Positions 1 through 9,414 are shown, counted from the stretch's first letter. The stretch is 64,000 bases of DNA from Shinella sp. H4-D48 (GCF_022637395.1 NZ_CP093337.1:1906001-1970000), one strand, 5' to 3'. The notes: generated by a model not told the origin, from the sequence alone. Numbers and translations: made by a program.

Positions 1-2180
1 GTCTTGCCCTCGGACAGTTCCTTCTTCGTCAGCGCCAGCTCCTTTGAGCCCACGAGGCGCGAAGCCTGCTGCACGCGGATGGGCAGGCCGCGGAAGCGGT
101 CCGCAAAAGTCTTGAAATGCTGACGGGCGAGCAGTGTCGTCGGCACGACGACGGCGACCTGCACACCGTTCATGGCGGCGATGAAGGCGGCGCGCAGCGC
201 CACTTCCGTCTTGCCGAAGCCGACGTCGCCGCAGACGAGGCGGTCCATAGGACGACCGGCACCGAGATCGTCGCGCACGGCATCGATGGCATTCGCTTGA
301 TCGTCCGTCTCGTCGTAGGGAAAGCGCGCGGCGAACTCGTCATAGACGCCTTCCGGCGTGCTGAGCACCGGCGCATGGCGCACAAGGCGCGCGGCGGCGA
401 TCTGGATAAGACCGCCGGCCATGTCGAGCAGGCGCTTCTTGAGCTTGGCCTTGCGCGCCTGCCAGGCGACGCCGCCCAGCTTGTCGAGCAACGCATCCGT
501 GCCCTCACCGCCATAGCGCGTCAGGAGATCGATGTTTTCGACAGGCAGGAAGAGTTTCGCCTCGTCGGCGTAGACCAGTTCGAGACAGGCATGCGGCGCG
601 CCGGCGGCCTCGATGGTGCGAAGTCCCACGAAGCGGCCGATGCCATGCTCTGCATGCACGACGATGGAGCCCTCGTCGAGTCCGGCGACCTCCGTGAGGA
701 AATCCGCGCCGCGCTTGCGCCGCTTGGCACGCCGCACCATGCGGTCGCCAAGAATATCCTGTTCGCCGATAACGACGATGTCGCCCGCTTCGAAGCCGCT
801 TTCCAGGCTGAGCACGGCAGACCCTGCCTCACCCGGCTTCAGCTTGCGCAGATCGGAAAACTTCTCCACCGCCACGACATTGCCGAGACCGTGCTCGGCC
901 AGGACCTGCAGAAGGCGGTCGAGCGAACCTTCCGACCAGCCTGTGACGAGAACCTTGGCGCCCGACGCGCGTTTGTCGGCGATGTGTTTGACTGCCTGAT
1001 CGAAGACGTTGACGCGACCGCCGTCGGCGTCCTCGCTGCCGGCGGGCTTTGCCCAGCGCTGGCCAGGGCGAGCCTCTATGGTCACGACCTGTCGCGCCTC
1101 GCCTTCATGTTCGTTGAAGGGAGACAGGCGAATGGCAGAGCGCTCGTCGAGTTCGCGGGCAAAGCGTTCCGCGTCGAGATAGAGCTGGCCCGGCGGCACC
1201 GGCTTGTAGGGTGTCGCCTGCGCCACTTGCCCCTTGCCGGGCGTGGCGGAAGCGAGGCGCGCGTCGTAATAGTCGCGCACGAGCCGAGAACGCTCGACCG
1301 CGGCCTCACGTACGGTGTGGTCCGTGACGATACGGAAGCCGGCGAGATAGTCGAAGGTGGTTTCCAGCTCGCCATAAAACAGCGGCAGCCAGTGTTCCAT
1401 GCCCGCATAGCGCCGGCCCTCGGAGACGGCCTGGTAGAGCGCATCGTCGCGCGTGGCGGCACCAAAAGACGACAGATATTGCTTGCGGAAATGCGAGATG
1501 GTTTCCGGCGTCAGCGTCACTTCGCTCATGGGATTGAGATCGAGCGAGCGGGCCTGCCCCGTCGTGCGCTGGCTGGCGGGATCGAAGGAGCGGATGCTTT
1601 CGAGCGTATCGCCGAAGAAGTCGAGGCGCACGGGCTCGAGACTGCCAGGTACGAAAACATCGAGGATGCCACCGCGAACGGCAAATTCGCCCACCTCGCG
1701 CACGGTCGCGACACGGTCGAAACCATTGCGTTCCAGCCGCGCGGCGATGTCGTCCATGCGCACCTGGTTGCCGGGCTTGGCGGAGAAGGCGAGGCTTTCG
1801 ATGGTCGTGCGCGGTGCCGTCTTCTGCAACATCGCATTGACGGTGACGAGCACGATCGCCGCATGCGGCTTCTTCTGATGCGCAATCAGCGCCGAAAGCG
1901 CCGAAAGGCGGCGGGCGGAGACATCCGCACTGGGGGAGACGCGGTCATAGGGCAGGCAGTCCCAGCCGGGCAGCGTCAACACTGGAATGTCGGGCGCCAC
2001 GAACCCCAGCATCTGCTCCAGATCGGAAATGCGCTGGCCATCGGACAGCACATAGGCAACAGGACCGGACTTGCGCGCCAGGTCGGCCAGGATCAACGGC
2101 TCGACGCCCGATGGCACCGCGCCGATGGTCAGCGGCCTGTCGGCGGCGGCGATGCGTTCAGGAGAAAAACCGGGAATCAT
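1..2180 (-). CDS. mfd: Transcription-repair coupling factor Mfd, 5' part only (C-terminus cut by window start)
   Basis: Mfd removes RNA polymerase stalled at DNA lesions and recruits UvrA for nucleotide excision repair. Translating the minus strand from the ATG at 2180 gives an open frame of about 726 residues to the window edge. It begins MIPGFSPERI and has, in order, a UvrB-like N-terminal region, a region fitting the RNA-polymerase-interacting domain (HAEHGIGRF, about residues 490-560) and the helicase P-loop GDVGFGKTE (about residue 650). Family members are about 1,150-1,200 residues, so roughly a third, including the remaining helicase motifs and the UvrA-masking C-terminal domain, lies outside the window. 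The start overlaps the end of sdhE by 4 bp (ATGA), which suggests translational coupling. Confidence 0.95.
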   Translation of the reverse strand, partial: MIPGFSPERIAAADRPLTIGAVPSGVEPLILADLARKSGPVAYVLSDGQRISDLEQMLGFVAPDIPVLTLPGWDCLPYDRVSPSADVSARRLSALSALIAHQKKPHAAIVLVTVNAMLQKTAPRTTIESLAFSAKPGNQVRMDDIAARLERNGFDRVATVREVGEFAVRGGILDVFVPGSLEPVRLDFFGDTLESIRSFDPASQRTTGQARSLDLNPMSEVTLTPETISHFRKQYLSSFGAATRDDALYQAVSEGRRYAGMEHWLPLFYGELETTFDYLAGFRIVTDHTVREAAVERSRLVRDYYDARLASATPGKGQVAQATPYKPVPPGQLYLDAERFARELDERSAIRLSPFNEHEGEARQVVTIEARPGQRWAKPAGSEDADGGRVNVFDQAVKHIADKRASGAKVLVTGWSEGSLDRLLQVLAEHGLGNVVAVEKFSDLRKLKPGEAGSAVLSLESGFEAGDIVVIGEQDILGDRMVRRAKRRKRGADFLTEVAGLDEGSIVVHAEHGIGRFVGLRTIEAAGAPHACLELVYADEAKLFLPVENIDLLTRYGGEGTDALLDKLGGVAWQARKAKLKKRLLDMAGGLIQIAAARLVRHAPVLSTPEGVYDEFAARFPYDETDDQANAIDAVRDDLGAGRPMDRLVCGDVGFGKTEVALRAAFIAAMNGVQVAVVVPTTLLARQHFKTFADRFRGLPIRVQQASRLVGSKELALTKKELSEGK

Positions 2181-2485
2181 GCGCGGTCGTCTTTAAAGAG
2201 CGGGGAAAAATCGGGGCGGTAGGCGGCGATGCGCGGAAAGAGACCGTCACGGAAATCGTCAGGCACGGGCTTTTCCCCCGTCACCCACTTGATGAGGTCG
2301 TTATCCTCTTCGGCCATGATGCGCTCCAGCTCATCCAGCTCGGTATCGGACAGCGTCTCGATCTCCGCGTCAGCAAAGGCGCCGAGCACCAGATCCATCT
2401 CGCGGATACCGCGATGCCAGCAGCGGAAGAGGATGCGCTTGCGGCGCGGGTCGATATCGGCACTCGAGCGTGTCGTTCCCGTCAT
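2177..2485 (-). CDS. sdhE: Succinate dehydrogenase assembly factor SdhE (DUF339 family)
   Basis: The 102-residue product is a small acidic protein of the SdhE/Sdh5/YgfY family, which helps attach FAD covalently to the succinate dehydrogenase flavoprotein subunit. The family signature is clear: an RRKRILFRCWHRG stretch followed by REMDLVLGAF, which contains the RGxxE flavinylation motif (RGIRE), and an acidic C-terminal half (LERIMAEEDNDLIKWV). It is the first gene of a minus-strand pair with mfd, whose start it overlaps by 4 bp. Between its start and the divergent recG are 109 bp that must hold both promoters. Length is usual for alphaproteobacterial members. The assignment is firm; the functional link to mfd is probably only genomic. 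Confidence 0.93.
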   Translation of the reverse strand: MTGTTRSSADIDPRRKRILFRCWHRGIREMDLVLGAFADAEIETLSDTELDELERIMAEEDNDLIKWVTGEKPVPDDFRDGLFPRIAAYRPDFSPLFKDDRA

Positions 2486-2594
2486 GATCGTCCTCGCCTT
2501 TCTGGTATCGCAAAGAATTTTGCGCTTCTATAGACCGGCAAAAGCCGCTTGTCAGCCTTGCCAAAGACACCATCTCCGGCGATTTTGGCGCCCC

Positions 2595-4700
2595 ATGAGA
2601 CCCGCCCTGCTCGATCCACTCTTCGCACCGCTCTCCACGCTTCCCGGCATCGGCCCGAAGCTGGGGGAACTCTTCGCGCGCCTTCTCGGCCAGGAAAGCA
2701 TCGAGGACTGCCGGGTTGTGGATCTCGTTTTCCATTTTCCGCATTCCATCGTCGACCGGCGCAACCAGCCTGGCATCGCCAATGCGCATGACGGCGTCAT
2801 CGTCACGATCACCGGCCGCGTGGATCGCCATCAGCCGCCGCCACCGGGCAAATCGAGCATGCCCTACCGTGTCTTTCTTCACGACGAGACCGGTGAACTG
2901 GCACTCACCTTCTTCCGCGCCAAGGGCAACTGGCTGGAAAAATCGCTGCCGATCGATGAAACCGTCGTGGTCAGCGGCAAGGTCGACTGGTTCAACGGCC
3001 GCGCCTCCATGGTGCATCCCGACTATATGGCGCGGCTCAGCGACGCCGACAACGTGCCGCTTGTCGAACCGGTACATGGCCTCACCGCCGGCCTCACCTC
3101 CCGCGTTTTGCGCAAGGCGGTGGAAGCGGCGGTGGCCCGCGTGCCGCACCTGCCGGAATGGATCGATCCGGCGCTCGCGCAGCGGCAGGATTTTCCGACG
3201 GCCTTCGATGCCATCCACCGGCTGCACGATCCGCGCGACGAAACGGACCTCGACCCCCAGTCGCCAGCCCGACGCCGGCTTGCCTATGACGAATTTCTGG
3301 CGGGCCAGATTTCGCTCGCGCTGGTTCGCCAGAAGCTGCGCAAGGTCGCAGGGCGGCCGGTCATCGCGACCGGTGCTCTCAGCCGCCCCGTCATCGACGC
3401 CCTACCCTTCTCGCTGACCAACAGCCAACAGGTGGCGATTGGGGAGGTGCTCAAGGATATGGCCGGCGAGCAGCGCATGCTGCGGCTCCTGCAAGGCGAT
3501 GTCGGCGCCGGCAAGACAGCAGTGGCGCTGATGGCGATGCTCGCTGCCGTCGAATCCGGCGGGCAGGCCGTGCTGATGGCCCCAACCGAAATACTGGCGC
3601 GGCAGCATTTTGCGACACTGTCCAAAATGGCTGCCCCGGCCGGCTTGTCCATAGATGTGCTGACGGGCCGCACCAAGGGTCGCGAGCGCGACGCCATCCT
3701 GGAACGCATCGCCTCGGGCGAAACGCAGATCGTCATAGGCACGCACGCCCTCTTCCAGGACAATGTCGCCTATAAGGACCTCGTGCTGGCCGTGGTGGAC
3801 GAGCAGCACCGCTTCGGCGTGCACCAGCGCCTGCGCCTGACAGCCAAGGGCATTTCGCCGCATATGCTGGTCATGACGGCCACGCCGATCCCCAGAACAC
3901 TGGTTCTGGCGGCGTTCGGCGACATGGATGTGTCGAAGCTGACGGAAAAGCCCGCCGGGCGAAAGCCGATCCAGACCGTCGTCGTCGCGCAGGAGCGCGT
4001 CGGGGAGATCGTGGATCGTCTGCGGGCCGCCCTTGCCGAAGGCAAGAAGGCTTACTGGATCTGCCCGCTCGTCGAGGAATCGGAAGAAAGCGACCTCATG
4101 TCCGTCGAGGAGCGGCATGCGACGCTTGCCAGCATCTTCGGTAACGACGCCGGGCTTGTCCATGGCCGCATGAGCGGACCGGAAAAGGACGCCGCCATGC
4201 TCGCCTTCAAGAGCGGCGAGACACGTCTTCTCGTGGCGACAACGGTCGTGGAAGTCGGTGTCGACGTGCCCGATGCCTCCATCATGGTCATCGAGCACGC
4301 CGAGCGCTTCGGCCTCGCCCAGCTCCACCAACTGCGCGGGCGCGTGGGTCGCGGCGAGGAAGCATCGAGCTGCATCCTGCTCTACAAGGGCCCGCTCAGC
4401 GAGAATGGCCGGTCAAGACTTTCCATCCTGCGCGAGACGGAAGACGGGTTCCGCATCGCGGAGGAGGACCTGAAGCTGCGCGGCGAAGGCGAGCTTCTGG
4501 GGACGCGACAGTCCGGCACGCCGGGCTTTATCGTCGCAAGCCTTGAGGCGCATGGCGACCTTCTGGAGATCGCCCGCAAGGACGCCGCCTATATCCTGGA
4601 GCGCGATCCGGAACTGACGAGCGAACGCGGAGAAGCGATCCGCACCCTGCTCTATCTCTACCGCCGTGACGAGGCGATCCGCTTCCTCAGGGCCGGCTGA
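2595..4700 (+). CDS. recG: ATP-dependent DNA helicase RecG
   Basis: RecG is a monomeric superfamily 2 helicase that reverses stalled replication forks and branch-migrates Holliday junctions. The ATG at 2595 gives MRPALLDPLFAPLSTLPGIG and a 701-residue product, close to the family norm of about 690-700. The open frame continues upstream to 2229, but that part overlaps the divergent sdhE and has no family similarity. An N-terminal wedge domain is followed by P-loop GDVGAGKT (about residue 302), the DEQH box (about 401), TATPIPRTL (motif III) and the C-terminal QLRGRVGRG motif VI. Twelve bases after the stop there is a small GCCC-GTCA-GGGC inverted repeat (4727-4738), too weak to call as a terminator. 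Confidence 0.96.
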   Translation: MRPALLDPLFAPLSTLPGIGPKLGELFARLLGQESIEDCRVVDLVFHFPHSIVDRRNQPGIANAHDGVIVTITGRVDRHQPPPPGKSSMPYRVFLHDETGELALTFFRAKGNWLEKSLPIDETVVVSGKVDWFNGRASMVHPDYMARLSDADNVPLVEPVHGLTAGLTSRVLRKAVEAAVARVPHLPEWIDPALAQRQDFPTAFDAIHRLHDPRDETDLDPQSPARRRLAYDEFLAGQISLALVRQKLRKVAGRPVIATGALSRPVIDALPFSLTNSQQVAIGEVLKDMAGEQRMLRLLQGDVGAGKTAVALMAMLAAVESGGQAVLMAPTEILARQHFATLSKMAAPAGLSIDVLTGRTKGRERDAILERIASGETQIVIGTHALFQDNVAYKDLVLAVVDEQHRFGVHQRLRLTAKGISPHMLVMTATPIPRTLVLAAFGDMDVSKLTEKPAGRKPIQTVVVAQERVGEIVDRLRAALAEGKKAYWICPLVEESEESDLMSVEERHATLASIFGNDAGLVHGRMSGPEKDAAMLAFKSGETRLLVATTVVEVGVDVPDASIMVIEHAERFGLAQLHQLRGRVGRGEEASSCILLYKGPLSENGRSRLSILRETEDGFRIAEEDLKLRGEGELLGTRQSGTPGFIVASLEAHGDLLEIARKDAAYILERDPELTSERGEAIRTLLYLYRRDEAIRFLRAG

Positions 4701-4775
4701 CCACAAAATCGTGATTTCGCCGATAAAGCCCGTCAGGGCATACTTCTCCCGCACAAGCGAAAAAGGAGAAATGCC

Positions 4776-4991
4776 ATGAAGACAGTTCTCGCAGTCGCAG
4801 CAGTATTCGGGCTTTCGGCATCCGCCGCCTTCGCGGATTGCGCCTGGCACAACAAGACCACCGCCGCGGCGGATGTCGACAAGACGATCACCACCGCCAG
4901 CGTCGTCACGACGGAAAAGCAATCCCGCCTCCCGGCAGATGCCGATACGATCCGTTTGGATGACCGCAAGGATGCGGCAGCCGCGGAATAG
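4776..4991 (+). CDS. Small exported protein of unknown function
   Basis: A 71-codon frame with a good ribosome binding site (AAAAAGGAGAA, 6 nt before ATG). The product starts MKTVLAVAAVFGLSASAAFA, a clear Sec signal peptide with likely signal peptidase I cleavage after AFA (residue 20). The mature part is about 51 residues, rich in Ala, Thr and Asp, with one Cys just after the cleavage site (ADCAWHNK) that is probably too far from it to be a lipobox. I do not recognise a domain. It stands alone between recG and the convergent DUF502 gene. The RBS plus signal peptide make it more credible than a chance frame. Confidence 0.65.
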   Translation: MKTVLAVAAVFGLSASAAFADCAWHNKTTAAADVDKTITTASVVTTEKQSRLPADADTIRLDDRKDAAAAE

Positions 4992-5114
4992 GCTCTATAG
5001 GTCAGCTTTGACGACCACGGTGTTCGGCTGGTGTCATCCATCCGGCACGATCATCAGCTTGATCATATGACGTTCATGTTGTGGATTAACGACTGACGTC
5101 AAGTGCCGGTTATG

Positions 5115-5819
5115 TCAGCTTTTCTTGCGATCCTTTGATTTCGCCTTGCTCTCCGGCTTCACGGCCGGAAGCGACGCTCCTTCCGGCGGCGTTACGAGCC
5201 CGACGGAGATGACGAGTTTGGCGGCGTCCTCCGCGCTCATGTCGAGCGGCACAATCTTTTCTCTTGGAATATAGACAAGCCAGCCGGCGGTCGGGAACGG
5301 CGTTGGCGGCAGGAAGCAGGCCACCATGTCCTTGCCCATGGAGCGGAACTTGGTGGCGATCTCGCCGCGCGCATCGGTGGCCACGAAGACGATCGACCAG
5401 AGGCCCGCGCTTGGATACTCGATCATGGCAGCCTTGTTGAAGGACGTTCCCTTGTCCTTCAGAACGGTCTCGAAGATCTGCTTGAGGCTCTTATGAACCG
5501 TGCGCACGAGCGGCGTGCGATTGAAAAGCCCGTCGCCGAACTCGACGATCGAGCGGCCGATAAGGTTCTTGCCGAGAAAGCCGATCAGCGTGATCAGCAC
5601 CAGCGCGATCAGGAGACCGAAGCCGGGAATGGCGAACTGAAGATAACTCTCGGGATTATAGCGTGCGGGAATATAGGGTTTGACCCAGCTATCCGCCCAA
5701 TGAATGAACGTCCAGGTCAGCCATATGGTGATGGCGATCGGCGCGCATATGACCAGGCCGGTCAGGAAATTGTTGCGCAGCCGCGTGGGCAGCGACGGTC
5801 TCGGGAGGGGTTCGGTCAT
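5115..5819 (-). CDS. DUF502 family membrane protein
   Basis: The 234-residue product belongs to the DUF502 family of inner-membrane proteins, whose biochemical role is not known. Two hydrophobic segments are visible: about residues 17-38 (FLTGLVICAPIAITIWLTWT) and 63-85 (AIPGFGLLIALVLITLIGF). These are followed by the family-typical FGDGLFNRTPLVRTVHKSLK and a soluble beta-rich domain with FLPPTPFPTAGWLVYIPREK. The tail is lysine-rich (KPESKAKSKDRKKS). It lies 35 bp downstream of a possible 51-codon gene that overlaps the glmS stop, so it may be the last gene of a glmU-glmS transcript. Confidence 0.85.
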   Translation of the reverse strand: MTEPLPRPSLPTRLRNNFLTGLVICAPIAITIWLTWTFIHWADSWVKPYIPARYNPESYLQFAIPGFGLLIALVLITLIGFLGKNLIGRSIVEFGDGLFNRTPLVRTVHKSLKQIFETVLKDKGTSFNKAAMIEYPSAGLWSIVFVATDARGEIATKFRSMGKDMVACFLPPTPFPTAGWLVYIPREKIVPLDMSAEDAAKLVISVGLVTPPEGASLPAVKPESKAKSKDRKKS

Positions 5820-5854
5820 CGAATATCCAGCGTGTGGCGAGCGCGGGAGGCCGC

Positions 5855-6010
5855 TCAGCCATAGAATGCCGGATGATAGGAAACCGTTCCGCCGCCGTAA
5901 ACCTGTGAAAACGCCAGGCGCAGGAAATACTCGGGCGGCACGCCATCGACCCGAAGGGCGGGATCCGCAACGAAGCCCACATCGGCGGGCCGCTCCGGCC
6001 TGACGGTCAT
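5855..6010 (-). CDS. Possible 51-residue protein overlapping the glmS stop codon
   Basis: A short frame begins at the ATG whose ATGA overlaps the glmS stop (TGA on the minus strand, 6007-6009) and runs 51 codons to a TGA at 5855-5857, 35 bp before the DUF502 start. The product begins MTVRPERPADVGFVADPALR and ends with an aromatic-rich stretch (VSYHPAFYG). No domain is recognised. The ATGA overlap fits translational coupling to glmS, and the frame fills a gap that would otherwise be empty. Without conservation data it could still be a chance ORF. Confidence 0.35.
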   Translation of the reverse strand: MTVRPERPADVGFVADPALRVDGVPPEYFLRLAFSQVYGGGTVSYHPAFYG

Positions 6011-7833
6011 TCCACCGTCACTGACTTGGCGAGGTTGCGCGGCTGGTCAACGTCCGTGCCCATGAAGACGGCCGTGTGGTAGGCCAGCAGCTGGATTGGC
6101 AGCGAATAGATCATGGGCGCGATCACCTCATCGACATCGGGAAGCACGATGGTCGCCATTGTTTCCAGCTTGGAGGCCGCAGCCCCCTTCGCATCGGTGA
6201 TGAAGATGATCCGCCCGCCGCGCGCGGCCACTTCCTGCATGTTGGACACCGTCTTCTCGAAGAAGCGGTCATGCGGGGCAATGACGATGACGGGCATATT
6301 CTCGTCGATCAGCGCGATCGGCCCATGCTTCAGCTCGCCGGCGGCGTAGCCTTCGGCGTGGATGTAGGAGATTTCCTTGAGCTTCAACGCCCCTTCCATG
6401 GCCAGCGGATAGCTGGTGCCGCGGCCGAGATAGAGCACGTCCTTGCACTTGGAGAGATCGCGCGCCAGCTGTTCGATGGACGGCTGAATGGTGTTGAGCA
6501 CGCCGGCCATGATCCGCGGCATCTCGGCGAGGTTACGCACGAGAGCCTTCTCCTCCGCCTCCGTCAGCGTTCCGCGCGCCTTGCCGGCGCCGATGGCGAG
6601 TGCAGCGAGCACCGTCAGCTGGCAGGTAAAGGCCTTGGTCGAGGCGACGCCGATCTCCGGGCCTGCGAGGATCGGAAAGACGGCGTCCGATTCGCGTGCG
6701 ATGCTCGATTCTCTCGTATTCACCACGGCGCCGATCTTCAGACCGTGCTCCTTGCAGTACCGTAGCGAGGCGAGCGTATCGGCGGTCTCGCCGGACTGCG
6801 AAATAAAAAGCGCGGCGGATGCCGGATTCAGCGGGATTTCGCGATAGCGGAATTCCGAGGCGACGTCGATTTCGACCGGCAGGCGCGCATAACGCTCGAA
6901 CCAGTATTTGCCGACAAGACCGGCGAGATAGGCGGTGCCGCAGGCAGAAATGGCAAGGCTCGGGATCTTGGCGAAGTCGATGCTGCCGGCGACAGGGCGA
7001 ACCGTATGCTCCAGGAAATCGACATAGTGGCCGAGCGCGTGGGATATCGCCTCCGGCTGCTCATGGATTTCCTTTTCCATGAAGTGACGGTGGTTGCCCT
7101 TGTCGATGAGATAGGCCGCCGCCGAAGAAATCTGCTTCGGGCGCTCGACGCGGTTGCCGTCCATATCGAAAATATGGGCGCCGTCGCGGCCGAGAATGGC
7201 CCAATCGCCATCGACGAGATAGCTGATCTCGTTGGTGAACGGTGCAAGCGCGATCGCGTCGGAGCCCAGAAACATCTCTCCATGGCCATGGCCGATCGCC
7301 AGCGGCGGGCCGCTGCGGGCCGCCATGATGGTGGACGGATCGTCCGCGAAAATCACGGCAAGCGCATAGGCGCCGGTCACCCGGCGCAGCATTGCATGCA
7401 TCGCCTCGCGGCGGCCGAGGCCATCGCGGCGATATTTCGCGAGCAGTTGGGCAACAACCTCTGTATCCGTCTGCGTGGAGAAAGTCGCGCCATCAGCGAT
7501 CAGCTCGTCCTTGAGTTCCGAGAAGTTCTCGATAATCCCGTTGTGGACGACCGCGACGCTATCGACGAAATGCGGATGGGCATTGCCTTCGGTCGGCGCG
7601 CCATGCGTGGCCCAGCGCGTATGTGCGATTCCGATCGTACCGGCGAGCGGCTCCTCGGCAAGGCGCTTCTCCAGGTTGAACAGCTTTCCCTCGGCCCGGC
7701 GACGGGCGAGCACGCCATCGACGATGGTCGCAACGCCGGCGGAATCGTAACCTCGGTATTCAAGGCGCTTCAAGGCATCGACCAGCCGGCCCGCGACAGG
7801 CTGATTTCCGACGATACCGACAATTCCGCACAT
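6007..7833 (-). CDS. glmS: Glutamine--fructose-6-phosphate aminotransferase (isomerizing)
   Basis: GlmS makes glucosamine-6-phosphate from fructose-6-phosphate and glutamine, the entry step to UDP-GlcNAc for peptidoglycan and lipid A. The 608-residue length is exactly the family norm. The N-terminus MCGIVGIVGN exposes Cys as the Ntn-hydrolase nucleophile after Met removal. The glutaminase domain fills about 1-235, and two SIS isomerase domains follow (SACGTAYLAG; ISQSGETADTLASLRY), ending in the usual KSVTVE. It lies 123 bp downstream of glmU on the same strand. That gap carries two perfect palindromes (reported separately). No glmS ribozyme is expected in this group and none was seen. Confidence 0.97.
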   Translation of the reverse strand: MCGIVGIVGNQPVAGRLVDALKRLEYRGYDSAGVATIVDGVLARRRAEGKLFNLEKRLAEEPLAGTIGIAHTRWATHGAPTEGNAHPHFVDSVAVVHNGIIENFSELKDELIADGATFSTQTDTEVVAQLLAKYRRDGLGRREAMHAMLRRVTGAYALAVIFADDPSTIMAARSGPPLAIGHGHGEMFLGSDAIALAPFTNEISYLVDGDWAILGRDGAHIFDMDGNRVERPKQISSAAAYLIDKGNHRHFMEKEIHEQPEAISHALGHYVDFLEHTVRPVAGSIDFAKIPSLAISACGTAYLAGLVGKYWFERYARLPVEIDVASEFRYREIPLNPASAALFISQSGETADTLASLRYCKEHGLKIGAVVNTRESSIARESDAVFPILAGPEIGVASTKAFTCQLTVLAALAIGAGKARGTLTEAEEKALVRNLAEMPRIMAGVLNTIQPSIEQLARDLSKCKDVLYLGRGTSYPLAMEGALKLKEISYIHAEGYAAGELKHGPIALIDENMPVIVIAPHDRFFEKTVSNMQEVAARGGRIIFITDAKGAAASKLETMATIVLPDVDEVIAPMIYSLPIQLLAYHTAVFMGTDVDQPRNLAKSVTVE

Positions 7834-7918
7834 GGCCCGCTCCGCGTTCTAGAGATGCTTCGATTGCGCTCTGTCGTAGAGTTTTTTCGTCACGGCGCAA
7901 CAGATGCACACTCACTTT

Positions 7919-7951
7919 CGATTGCAATCGTTAATGTGGGCGCGCCCACAT
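7919..7951. promoter_or_regulatory. Two adjacent perfect palindromes between glmU and glmS
   Basis: CGATTGCAATCG (7919-7930, 12 bp) is followed after three bases by ATGTGGGCGCGCCCACAT (7934-7951, 18 bp). Both are exact palindromes. They sit 85-118 bp upstream of the glmS start and within 40 bp of the glmU stop. The first resembles an operator half-site arrangement; the second could also act as an RNA hairpin in the glmU-glmS transcript. The function is inferred only. Confidence 0.5.
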
Positions 7952-7956
7952 GCAAG

Positions 7957-9336
7957 TCATCGGTCGCCCTTCTTCTTCGCGTCCTTGATCGCCTGGTTTC
8001 GCTCGCGGATCAGGACGGCCCTGCCCTCCTTGTTTTCCTGGCGCGCGCGGCCGAAGGCGACGGCGTCGTCGGGCACATCGACCGTGATGACACTGCCAGA
8101 TGCGATATAGGCGCCGTTGCCCACCGTCACGGGTGCGACGAGCGACGTGTTGGAGCCTATGAAGGCATCGGCACCGATGCGCGTGATGTGCTTGTTGATA
8201 CCGTCATAGTTACAAGTGATGGTGCCGGCGCCGACATTGGTGTGCGCGCCGATGAAGGCATCACCGATATAGCTGAGATGATTGACCTTGGCCCCCGCGC
8301 CGACCTCCGCCTTCTTGATCTCGGTGAAGTTACCGACCTTGGAGCCCGTTCCCAGCTTGGCGCCGGGCCGCAGGCGGGCATAGGGGCCGATCTCGGCATC
8401 CGCGCCGACATGCGCGCCTTCGAGGTGCGAGAACGAATGGATGACCGCACCGCTCTCGACCGTCACGCCCGGACCGAAGACGACGTTCGGTTCTATCGTC
8501 GCATCGGGACCGATCTCTGTGTCATAGGACAGGAACACCGTTTCGGGCGCGACCATCGAGACGCCCTCGATCATCATGGCGTGACGGCGGCGCTGCTGCC
8601 AAAGCCGCTCGATCACGGCAAGCTCGGCGCGCGTGTTGCAGCCGGTCAATTCCTCCTCGGGCGCCGCGACCGCGATGGCACGGCCGCCGGAGGCACGCGC
8701 GACCTCTACGATATCGGTCAGGTAGTATTCGCCCTTGGCGTTTTCATTGCCGATTAGGCCGATCAGCTTGAGCGCCTTGCGGCCGTTGACCGCCATCAGG
8801 CCACCATTGCAATAGGTGACGGCGCGCTCGGTATCGGTGGCGTCCTTATGCTCGCGGATGGCCAGCAGTTCACCGTTTTCCACGATAAGGCGGCCGTAGC
8901 CAGTTGGATCGGCGGTCTCGAAACCAATGACGACGACATCCGCCCCGTCAGCCAACCCTTCGCGCGCCGCAATCAGCGGCGCTTCGGTAATGAGCGGCGT
9001 ATCGCCGAAAACAATGAGCAGGTCATCATAACCGCGGGCGATGGCCTCGCGAGCGGCCAGCACGGCATGCGCCGTGCCGAGGCGCTCAGTCTGGATATGC
9101 ACGGTGCTTTCCACCGCGGCGTTCTTTGCCGCGGCCTCGACCTTCTCCGCATCGCGGCCCAGCACCAGCGCGATATCGGCAATACCGGCCCGCGCCAGCG
9201 CGTCGACCACATGGGCGATCATCGGGCGGTTTGCGACCGGATGCAGCACCTTGGACTTCGAGGACTTCATCCTCGTGCTTTCACCGGCGGCCAGGATAAC
9301 GGCCAGGCAAGTGCGCTTCGTCCGGTCTGCGGTCAT
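7957..9336 (-). CDS. glmU: Bifunctional GlmU: glucosamine-1-phosphate acetyltransferase / GlcNAc-1-phosphate uridylyltransferase
   Basis: GlmU carries out the last two steps to UDP-GlcNAc. The 459-residue product has an N-terminal nucleotidyltransferase domain with [19 protein letters not shown] (about 16-34; the consensus is LAAGxGTRMxSxxPKVLH) and a C-terminal left-handed beta-helix of hexapeptide repeats. That helix carries the acetyltransferase residues around [20 protein letters not shown] and YDGINKHIT. The tail [14 protein letters not shown] is basic. It is transcribed toward glmS on the same strand, a pairing found in many bacteria. The reduced glycine content of the pyrophosphorylase loop (ES in place of xG) is a small deviation that I would not take as loss of function. 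Confidence 0.96.
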   Translation of the reverse strand: MTADRTKRTCLAVILAAGESTRMKSSKSKVLHPVANRPMIAHVVDALARAGIADIALVLGRDAEKVEAAAKNAAVESTVHIQTERLGTAHAVLAAREAIARGYDDLLIVFGDTPLITEAPLIAAREGLADGADVVVIGFETADPTGYGRLIVENGELLAIREHKDATDTERAVTYCNGGLMAVNGRKALKLIGLIGNENAKGEYYLTDIVEVARASGGRAIAVAAPEEELTGCNTRAELAVIERLWQQRRRHAMMIEGVSMVAPETVFLSYDTEIGPDATIEPNVVFGPGVTVESGAVIHSFSHLEGAHVGADAEIGPYARLRPGAKLGTGSKVGNFTEIKKAEVGAGAKVNHLSYIGDAFIGAHTNVGAGTITCNYDGINKHITRIGADAFIGSNTSLVAPVTVGNGAYIASGSVITVDVPDDAVAFGRARQENKEGRAVLIRERNQAIKDAKKKGDR

Positions 9337-9414
9337 GGGAATCCCTCGTTCAGGCGTCTTCGATGGCGTTCCTTAGCAAAAAGCGATGAGAAGACACAAA
9401 AGGATTTCGCACGA

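Noticed and set aside
117-2222. A 701-codon plus-strand frame antisense to mfd.
   Set aside because: The minus strand encodes Mfd with its P-loop and RNA-polymerase-interacting region.
7834-7956. glmS ribozyme or riboswitch between glmU and glmS.
   Set aside because: No resemblance to the Gram-positive ribozyme was seen; the gap is too short and its structure is explained by two palindromes.
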